From positions 1 to 48,155 of the forward strand of contig JANWZQ010000063.1 in NCBI GenBank assembly GCA_025054835.1: 48,155 nucleotides of DNA, written 5' to 3'. The notes below the pieces were generated by a model. The model searched no databases, was not told where the DNA came from, and saw only the letters and a program-made list of their open reading frames with translations. Below are positions 43,401 through 48,155 of the stretch, one piece after another (position 1 is the stretch's first letter; each line of letters begins with the position of its first letter). A program made the translations under genes and the position numbers. Source of the stretch: Chthonomonadaceae bacterium (GTDB lineage Bacteria; Armatimonadota; Chthonomonadetes; Chthonomonadales; Chthonomonadaceae).

Positions 43401-43928
43401 ACGGCGGTCGTGACTCACTGGAATGCGCAGTGGGAGGCGCACTTTGCCGGGGAGGAGAACGCGCAGACGCGTGTGCTCCGTCAGCGTGCTCTGGCCATGC
43501 TGGAGAACGGACACCGGTGGATCCTGAGCACCGACGGCGCGTTGCCTCGCGTCGAGCTATGGGCCACGCTCTCCGGAGGTCGGGTACGCCTGCGCGCCGA
43601 TCTGCTGGAGCCCCGGCCGGACGGTTCGATCCGTGTTACCCAGCAGATCAAGCGCCGTGCGCGCAAGGACGATCACACCGATCCGGCACTGGCTCTGCTG
43701 CGCAAGGCTGCCCGGCAGACGTATCCGCACGTTCCGATCGAGGTGCAACTCCATTATCTGACCGATGGGCAGAGCCATCCGGTCAGGGAACAACCGCGTT
43801 ACGAGCCCCTGCGTGTTGCGAAGTATGACGAGGCGCTTGCCGGGATCCTGGCCGGGAACTTCGCGCCGCACCCCGAGGAGCGCCGGTGCGCTTTCTGCCC
43901 CTTCTTCCTGATCTGCCCGCACGATTGA
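40461..43928 (+). CDS. ImmA/IrrE protease - UvrD helicase - RecB/AddB-like nuclease fusion protein
   Basis: The 1155 residues hold three parts. Residues about 20-190: an ImmA/IrrE (M78) zinc protease with HEFAH at 88-92 and a likely third ligand E137 in EREANAFAAEFLLP. Residues about 215-880: an SF1A UvrD/Rep-type helicase with Walker A GPGTGKT (237-243), DEYQD (448-452), GDVRQAIYRFRGA, EVNYR, TAHAAKGLEF and VAMSRARDHL. Residues about 925-1155: a RecB/AddB-type domain with four iron-sulfur cysteines (C933, C1143, C1146, C1152). In its PD-(D/E)XK core, D1047 is present, but the D/E before K1064 is Q1062, so cleavage may be lost or altered. No strong Shine-Dalgarno precedes the ATG. Last gene of a sigma-HTH-protease-helicase operon. 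Confidence 0.9.
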   Translation: MSDLNGIRRAARRHHQRLRQQCQPPHHGLPHAEQLLAAAEAETGLARQPLPPGDTLLAGAQAVFNRQFACIYYDQSLPASTARFVQAHEFAHFWLHSDVQQHTLQLTDEWAEVAGEFQTYSLSLAESYSPTELREREANAFAAEFLLPAPTLRQAFQQGLTAEQIAEQTGVSESCVLGQMTRALLLPDTCNEPNEPQETPALPLPDHPDALWKHYPLDPSQHAAATVSTGPVLVEAGPGTGKTRALIGRLLHLLIERHIPPENIMAITFSNRATEEMRSRLRQTVGHLADRVWISTFHALGAEILRREGHHIGVPLRPTLLEPADAALLLERYLDRLSLEQYEYLQRPSLPFPDILHCISRAKDELKTPDQYLQAAQRQLQNAHKDEQILAARKALEVARIYATYQHLLQENGCLDFGDLIMRTVELFDRFPEVLRRWQQQYPHILADEYQDVNRACAHLLRRLAGNGAGLWAVGDVRQAIYRFRGAAPANLARFERDFPGGKRISLEVNYRANPALVSLISAAAQRMDPEWSPENERLWTAQRGATERPAVTLAIAEDPEAQADGLATEIHAHALQGVPYPEQAVLCRTNQQAAEIAQALASRGIPVQFLGSLLERPEVKDLLAVLALACKSDGSALLRVATIPTYAIPRPDVLALLHAARATGRPFPGALALTEDLPDLSPAGRAGLRKLRAHLEPIVFRGNAWLFLTRYLFQTSDYLHTLAPEHSLEGQQQRMALHQLLQMAMELTIKLFSEGGREAQAAFLEYLRQLMSLGESRPIDRHARDLQRLQGVQVMTAHAAKGLEFSVVYLPNLARDLFPIRRQGRMAHPPSGLLGASVEEDETTEEECLFFVAMSRARDHLVLSYPETRQNRSCTPSPLLINLDEILVECNVHRVYWQRTAREPVPGTPALPQQPGAFLEVTLSDLEQYRECPRQYYYQHVVHLPVSDERTPYRTFHRSLNETLRWLAEEHNAGRTPDLTAVVTHWNAQWEAHFAGEENAQTRVLRQRALAMLENGHRWILSTDGALPRVELWATLSGGRVRLRADLLEPRPDGSIRVTQQIKRRARKDDHTDPALALLRKAARQTYPHVPIEVQLHYLTDGQSHPVREQPRYEPLRVAKYDEALAGILAGNFAPHPEERRCAFCPFFLICPHD

Positions 43929-43952
43929 GTGATGCGGAGACGCACCTGCCTG

Positions 43953-44831
43953 TTACGGGCGTTCTATTTCTTCTGCCCGGAGCGCTGTCTGCGTTGCGGG
44001 ATCGGCGTTCATCTTGCGGGCCAGAGCGCACCAGGCGCAGTCCGGGTCCTCGCAGAGCAGGAAGGAGCGTTCGCCCTGCAGGAGCGCCACGCCCATGGAG
44101 ACCAGTTGCTGCTGTGCCATCAGCTGTGCCTTCGCGTCGCCCACGGGGCCTTCCCGGAGGATACGGCTCTGGCGCAACAGAGGTTCGATCCGTGCGAACC
44201 CGCGTCGGCACTCCGGGCTGCCCTGCATGCGCGTCCATGTCGCTTCTCCAGTGCGGACGGTGGCGTAGCGATGGATGTAGGGCACGTTGGCCCAGATCTC
44301 CGAGAGGTGCAGGGAGACGTTGGCGGTGTGATCTGTTCCGATCAGCAGGACGTAGCCGTTGAGCTGGTGCAGGCGGGCCAGCGGGCTTTCGGAGCCGAGC
44401 GGGTAGTGGAAGGGCGCCTGCCGGGTGAGGAAGTCGGCCTGTGCCCCGATCGCTACGAAGGAAAGGATGGGATGCGTGCTCCGCCGAGCCTGTGGGTGTT
44501 TCTGAACGATCTCCGGGAATTCGCCGGGTGGTTGCGGATCGGCCGGTGCGGTGTGCCCATCGCAGAGCGGCACTGTGGCGCGCAGGCGTTCTGCTTCCCC
44601 GGTCGGTGTGAGGCGGCCTGCGCGCTCTGCGGGGTCACGATGCGCGGGGGTGAACGCCGGCACGAGCACGGTTCCTTCCGGGCCCAGCACCTGCAGCAAC
44701 GCGTGCAGCAGGGTGGCGCTTCCTGCTTCCATGGGGCCGATGGCCTGTGGTGTGGCATGGACCAGCACGGCCATGCCGGCTCGCACGCCGAGATGTTGCA
44801 GGTTTGCGGCAACCTGACGTTCGGTCCACAT
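43953..44831 (-). CDS. AAC(3) aminoglycoside acetyltransferase-like protein
   Basis: The 292-residue protein matches the aminoglycoside N3-acetyltransferase fold family: VLVHATPQAIGPME at the acetyl-CoA site, LGPEGTVLVPAF, STHPILSFVAIGAQADFLT and SPLARLHQLNGYVLLIGT. GGAGGGAAAA precedes the ATG. Many chromosomal members (YokD-like) have unknown natural substrates and need not confer resistance. The C-terminal end holds C-x4-C-x2-C (LLCEDPDCAWC), which is unusual and may bind metal. It converges with the protease-helicase gene. Confidence 0.88.
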   Translation of the reverse strand: MWTERQVAANLQHLGVRAGMAVLVHATPQAIGPMEAGSATLLHALLQVLGPEGTVLVPAFTPAHRDPAERAGRLTPTGEAERLRATVPLCDGHTAPADPQPPGEFPEIVQKHPQARRSTHPILSFVAIGAQADFLTRQAPFHYPLGSESPLARLHQLNGYVLLIGTDHTANVSLHLSEIWANVPYIHRYATVRTGEATWTRMQGSPECRRGFARIEPLLRQSRILREGPVGDAKAQLMAQQQLVSMGVALLQGERSFLLCEDPDCAWCALARKMNADPATQTALRAEEIERP

Positions 44832-44912
44832 GGTTTTCCCTCCGGTCAGTTTCGGTGACGGGTAGCGGGGCCGGTTTCCTGTGTGTTCGCGGGGTTGCTG
44901 GCGGCCGGGATT

Positions 44913-45275
44913 TCAGTCCCTTTTCTTTTCGAAGAGGACCAGGTTGAACAGGCCGGACAGGATTCCCATGGCCAGTGCGCCAATTACTGCTGCCATCAGG
45001 CTCTTGATCTCGAAGTCCGGTACCAGCCAGTCGGTCAGCTGGAACATCAGCACATTGACCACAAATCCCATCAGGCCGAAGGTCAGGCAGTTGATGGGCC
45101 AGACGAAGAACATGATGATGGGGCGAATGAACGCGTTGACAAGCCCGAGCACGGCCGTGGTCAGCAGGAGTGTGAGGATCCGATGGGAGCCACGGACCAC
45201 GATGCCGGGTATCAGTTCGGTGACCACGAGCAGAGCGAGTGTGCTGGCCAGCCAGCGCAGGAGCAGATGTTTCAT
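44913..45275 (-). CDS. Phage-holin superfamily IV-type four-helix membrane protein
   Basis: The 120-residue protein has four hydrophobic segments (LLRWLASTLALLVVTELI, ILTLLLTTAVLGLVNAFI, FGLMGFVVNVLMFQL, MAAVIGALAMGILSGLFNL) and the family mark VNAFIRPII. This family is widespread in bacterial chromosomes and its holin name is by similarity only; the function is unknown. GGGAGGAAGGGA precedes the ATG. No lysin or other phage gene is nearby, so a prophage remnant is not supported. Confidence 0.9.
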   Translation of the reverse strand: MKHLLLRWLASTLALLVVTELIPGIVVRGSHRILTLLLTTAVLGLVNAFIRPIIMFFVWPINCLTFGLMGFVVNVLMFQLTDWLVPDFEIKSLMAAVIGALAMGILSGLFNLVLFEKKRD

Positions 45276-45341
45276 TCCCTTCCTCCCTGAGGGTACTGTG
45301 CTGTCTTCGTCCGAACAGACGGTGCGTTGCCGGGGCGCGTT

Positions 45342-46181
45342 TCACAGGACGAAGCGTTCGATGGCCTGCGCCACGCCGTCCTCCTGTACCGATCCGGTCA
45401 CCCAGTCTGCGGCTGCGATCACTTCGGGCAGCGCGTTGCCCATTGCGACGCCGATGCCGGCCCATTGCAGCAGTTCGATGTCGTTCCGATGATCGCCGAT
45501 CGCCATCACTTCTTCGCGTTCTATGCCGAGGTGTTCTGCCAGCATTGCGGCACCCTGGCGTTTGCTGACGCCTCCGGCGTATACTTCAACGCCCCAGGTA
45601 CGGGCGCTTCCGGTTTCGATGGCGGAGACGGTCTCTGGCAGTCGGGTGCGCAGGAGCGCGATCCGTGGCTGTATCCACTCTGCTGGCCCGAACGCGCTGA
45701 CGGAGACGGGGTTGAAGGGCAGGTGTTCCAGGAGATACGAGCAGGGCTGGTAACGCGGGGGTTGTGCCCATTCGCCGATGGACATTCCCGGCGGATACAG
45801 AACGCGGGAGCGTTCGATGCTCCCGTGCAACGCGTCCTCGTATACGCAGGGAGTGAGCCCCAGGTCGACCATCGTGTGTATGATCTGCAGGGCGAGTGGC
45901 TCCGGGAGCAGCCGGTGGAGTAACGTTTCGTGGCGTTGCAGGTGTACCACGACGGCGCCGTTGGAGACCACGGCGTATCCGAGGGGGGGCGCCAGTTGTT
46001 CGGCTATCGGCAGTGCGGTGAAGCGGGTGCGTCCGGTGCACACTACTTCGATGCAACCGCGTGCCCGCGCGGCCCGAATGGCTGCCAGAACGCGGGGGGA
46101 GATGCGTTCTTCCTCGTCGATCAGTGTGCCGTCGAGGTCGAGAAACAGGGCGCGAATGCGCGGGTTGCTGGCGCGTGTCAT
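45342..46181 (-). CDS. HAD superfamily (Cof-type) phosphatase
   Basis: The 279-residue hydrolase has all four HAD motifs: DLDGTLID with the nucleophile Asp and acid Asp, VCTGR with the second motif Thr, SKRQGA with the conserved Lys, and GDHRNDIELL for magnesium. The large alpha/beta cap domain (about 85-195) is of the Cof/C2B type, which dephosphorylates sugar phosphates and flavin precursors; the substrate is not predictable. The ATG at 46181 has no Shine-Dalgarno, and a TATAAT lies only six bases before it, so its mRNA may be leaderless. Confidence 0.92.
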   Translation of the reverse strand: MTRASNPRIRALFLDLDGTLIDEEERISPRVLAAIRAARARGCIEVVCTGRTRFTALPIAEQLAPPLGYAVVSNGAVVVHLQRHETLLHRLLPEPLALQIIHTMVDLGLTPCVYEDALHGSIERSRVLYPPGMSIGEWAQPPRYQPCSYLLEHLPFNPVSVSAFGPAEWIQPRIALLRTRLPETVSAIETGSARTWGVEVYAGGVSKRQGAAMLAEHLGIEREEVMAIGDHRNDIELLQWAGIGVAMGNALPEVIAAADWVTGSVQEDGVAQAIERFVL

Positions 46182-46187
46182 GCTTTT

Positions 46188-46193
46188 ATTATA
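46188..46193 (-). promoter_or_regulatory. Consensus -10 directly before the HAD phosphatase ATG
   Basis: TATAAT (46193-46188 on the minus strand) ends six bases before the ATG at 46181, so transcription would begin at or next to the start codon. I find no good -35 at 16-18 bases, so promoter strength is uncertain. Confidence 0.55.
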
Positions 46194-46285
46194 CCTGACG
46201 GGCTCCGGGAGGTTTTCGGCCGGGGCTGTGGTCTGAAACCGGTGCCGGGCCCTGTGGCTGGAAGCGTGGGGGCCTGTTTCGAGGC

Positions 46286-46314
46286 CTGACAGGCGCAGGG
46301 CTCCGGCTTATACC
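46286..46314 (+). promoter_or_regulatory. Promoter for the GH10-like gene
   Basis: CTGACA (46286-46291) and TATACC (46309-46314), 17 bases apart, place the start near 46321. This is downstream of GTG 46317 and favours the TTG at 46353 as the start of translation. Confidence 0.5.
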
Positions 46315-46352
46315 CGGTGTATTTCCGCAGGAAGGGAAGGAGGGTTTTTGCG

Positions 46353-47690
46353 TTGCTGGCATGCTGTTCTGTGGCGCAGGGTTTGCGTCTGTGTCTGGCG
46401 TTGCTGGTTGTGATCCCGTGTGTGTTTTTTGCTCCTGTCCGGTCTCTGTCGCTGATGGCACGGCGATGGGCGCCTGCGTGTGGGTCTCCGGAGGGGGTTC
46501 CTGCGGAGATGCGGGGTCTGTGGGTGGTGCGCGACAGTCTCACCTCGCCGCAGTCCATCCGGCAGGTGGTGGAGACGGCGCGGAAGTATCATTTTAACGC
46601 TCTGTTTGTGCAGGTGCGTGGCCGCGGGGATGCTTATTATCATTCGCCTTACGAGCCGCGCGCGGAGGCCCTTGCGGGGCAACCTCCGGATTTTGACCCG
46701 TTGCGGCAGGTGATCGAGGAGGCGCACGCGCACGGGATTGCGGTGCACGCGTGGCTCAACACCTATCTTACCTGGAGCGGACATCGTCGTCCTGCCAGTG
46801 CGCGGCATCTGTGGAACGCGCATCGGGACTGGTTTGCCTGTGACAGGCGGGGGCGGTGTACGGCGGTTCCGAGCGCGCGCACGGAGGGGGCGTTTTTGCA
46901 GCCGAGCCATCCCGGGGTGCAGGAGCACCTGTTTCAGGTTTTCACGCATGTTGCTCTGAATTATGATGTGGATGGGATTCACTTTGATTATGTGCGTTAT
47001 GCGGGCGCGGATTATGACTACAGTAACGCGGCGTTGACGCGTTTCCGGGCGTATCTGTTGCCGCGTCTGTCGCCGCAGATGGTGGCGCAGCTGGATCGGC
47101 GGCGGGGGAAGGATCGTCTGGCGTATGTGCACGCGTTTCCGGGGGAGTGGGCGGTGTGGCGGCGACAGCAGGTGACGGATCTGGTGGCCCGGATTTCGGC
47201 GGCGGTGCGGGCGGCGAAGCCGCAGGTGCAGATTTCGGCGGCGGTGTTTGCCGATGCGGATGATGCGCGGGTTGCGCGGGGGCAGGAGTGGGAGCGCTGG
47301 CTCCGGGAGGGGATTGTGGACGCCGTGGCGTTGATGGCCTATGACAGTCGTACGGAGCGGGTGGTGGCGCAGACCCGTCGGGCGGTGCAGGCGGCGGGGG
47401 ACCGCGGTCTGGTGTTTACCGGGATCGGGGCCTGGCGTTTGCAGGCCCATGATGTGGCGCGTAAGATTGAGCGGGTGCGGGCCGCAGGAGCGGCGGGTGT
47501 GAATCTGTTTTCGTACAATCGGGTGCATGCGCGTCCGGCGTATTTGAGCACGCTGCGGCGGGGGGTTTTTGCCAGCCGGGCTGTGGCGCCACGCAGCCGG
47601 CGTCTGCCGCCTCTGCCGGTCTCTTCAGCCCTGTCTGCCGGGGAGAGGCCGGCGGAGGGGGGCGATGCTGCGGTACCGGGGATGCCCTGA
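46353..47690 (+). CDS. Secreted GH10-like glycoside hydrolase (DUF187/YngK type)
   Basis: The 445-residue protein starts at TTG 46353, with AAGGAGGG eight bases upstream; a GTG at 46317 would extend it but lies before the predicted transcript start. An N-terminal hydrophobic signal precedes the catalytic TIM-barrel (about 50-390). Family marks are MRGLWVVRDSL, NALFVQVRGRGDAYYHS, AHAWLNTYL and VDGIHFDYVRYAG, the pattern of the GHL10 glycosyl hydrolase-like family. It should act outside the cell on an unidentified polysaccharide, possibly wall-related glycans. The C-terminal Arg/Pro tail looks disordered. A strong terminator follows. Confidence 0.88.
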   Translation: MLACCSVAQGLRLCLALLVVIPCVFFAPVRSLSLMARRWAPACGSPEGVPAEMRGLWVVRDSLTSPQSIRQVVETARKYHFNALFVQVRGRGDAYYHSPYEPRAEALAGQPPDFDPLRQVIEEAHAHGIAVHAWLNTYLTWSGHRRPASARHLWNAHRDWFACDRRGRCTAVPSARTEGAFLQPSHPGVQEHLFQVFTHVALNYDVDGIHFDYVRYAGADYDYSNAALTRFRAYLLPRLSPQMVAQLDRRRGKDRLAYVHAFPGEWAVWRRQQVTDLVARISAAVRAAKPQVQISAAVFADADDARVARGQEWERWLREGIVDAVALMAYDSRTERVVAQTRRAVQAAGDRGLVFTGIGAWRLQAHDVARKIERVRAAGAAGVNLFSYNRVHARPAYLSTLRRGVFASRAVAPRSRRLPPLPVSSALSAGERPAEGGDAAVPGMP

Positions 47691-47699
47691 TGCGGGGTG

Positions 47700-47741
47700 C
47701 CGTGGAGGCGTGCTGTTCGGGCAGCCTCCACGGTTGTGTGT
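47700..47741 (+). terminator. Terminator between the GH10-like and acs genes
   Basis: CCGTGGAGGC (47700-47709) and GCCTCCACGG (47724-47733) make a perfect 10-bp stem with a 14-base loop, followed by TTGTGTGT. It sits between convergent genes and may act both ways. Confidence 0.75.
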
Positions 47742-48155
47742 CAGGTTTCTTCGCTGGCGTATTTTTCGCGTAGCGCGGCCACGACCGCGGGGTCGGCCAG
47801 TGTGGTGGTATCGCCGAGGACGCGTCCTTCTGCCACGTCGCGCAGGAGGCGGCGCATGATTTTTCCGGAGCGGGTTTTGGGCAGGTCGGCGGTCAGGATG
47901 ACGTCGTCGGGTCGGCAGATGGGTCCGAGTTTCTTTGCCACCCATTCTTTGAGTTCGCTGGCGAGCTGTTGCTGGGCGGCTTTATCGGAGGGTGGGGGTG
48001 CCATATGTTCCCGGATGATGACGAAGGCGACCGGGGCCTGTCCTTTGATTTCGTGGGTTTTGCCGATGACGGCGGCTTCGGCCACTGCGGGGTGTTCTAC
48101 GAGGGCGGATTCGATCTCCATGGTGCTGATGTTGTGTCCGGCGACCAGCATCACG
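47741..48155 (-). CDS. acs: Acetyl-CoA synthetase, C-terminal part
   Basis: The last 138 codons of an AMP-forming acetyl-CoA synthetase; the gene starts beyond the right edge. It shows GHNISTMEIESALVEHP, the rotating C-terminal domain, ELKEWVAKKLGPICRPDDVI and LPKTRSGKIMRRLLRDVA with the catalytic and acetylation-controlled lysine in SGKIMRR. The enzyme makes acetyl-CoA from acetate, ATP and CoA. Specificity for acetate is inferred from close match of the tail motif; a propionyl-CoA synthetase is possible. Confidence 0.92.
   Translation of the reverse strand, partial: VMLVAGHNISTMEIESALVEHPAVAEAAVIGKTHEIKGQAPVAFVIIREHMAPPPSDKAAQQQLASELKEWVAKKLGPICRPDDVILTADLPKTRSGKIMRRLLRDVAEGRVLGDTTTLADPAVVAALREKYASEET

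Noticed and set aside
44913-45275. Prophage remnant suggested by the holin-like protein
   Set aside because: The family is widespread in chromosomes and no lysin, integrase or structural phage gene is near.

Overview
The window looks like high-GC chromosome from an uncultured or thermophilic bacterium, most likely Armatimonadota (Chthonomonas-like). The main clue is the prepilin-type DUF1559 protein at 35745-36545: its N-terminus (FTLIELLVVIAIIAILAA, then FPVFAQARE) and C-terminal H-x9-DG motif are of the kind abundant in that phylum. The phylum call is inference. No plasmid or phage backbone, insertion sequence or CRISPR array is visible.

Left part (1-18 kb): end of a probable glycosyltransferase; a minus-strand cluster with a ceramidase-like secreted protein, an endonuclease IV fused in frame to MoaD, MoaE and a small membrane protein; a Gfo/Idh/MocA dehydrogenase; a secreted parvulin isomerase; a 1034-residue secreted protein; KdsD; an ABC-2 permease; penicillin-binding protein 2 behind a large coiled-coil protein of unknown function; and a chemoreceptor.

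Middle (18-30 kb): a long minus-strand surface-glycan locus. rpoN (sigma-54) has its own near-perfect sigma-70-type promoter and is followed by two related methyltransferases. Then come the Sps/Pse-type nonulosonic acid genes (synthase, aminotransferase, cytidylyltransferase, PseG-like hydrolase), WbqC, a degenerate cytidylyltransferase paralogue and a KpsS-like protein. Several of these genes overlap by 4 bases, so they are probably co-translated. Upstream lie a second ABC-2 permease and an excisionase-type HTH protein.

Right part (30-48 kb): a secreted protein, small zinc-ribbon and DUF4177 proteins, the pentose-phosphate pair tal-zwf, a lipoprotein plus DUF1559 protein behind Pho-box-like repeats, an acidic membrane protein, and three tRNAs (Gly, Arg, His). 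The most unusual unit is at 38.5-43.9 kb. A strong promoter and structured leader with a 14-codon reading frame precede a sigma-70-family factor, an XRE-like HTH protein, and a 1155-residue protein that joins an ImmA/IrrE zinc protease, a UvrD-type helicase and a RecB/AddB-like iron-sulfur nuclease domain. By analogy with ImmA-ImmR and IrrE-DdrO, this may be a DNA-damage or invader-sensing switch in which proteolysis of the HTH protein is coupled to DNA processing. The window ends with an AAC(3)-like acetyltransferase, a four-helix membrane protein, a HAD phosphatase, a GH10-like hydrolase and the C-terminus of acetyl-CoA synthetase.
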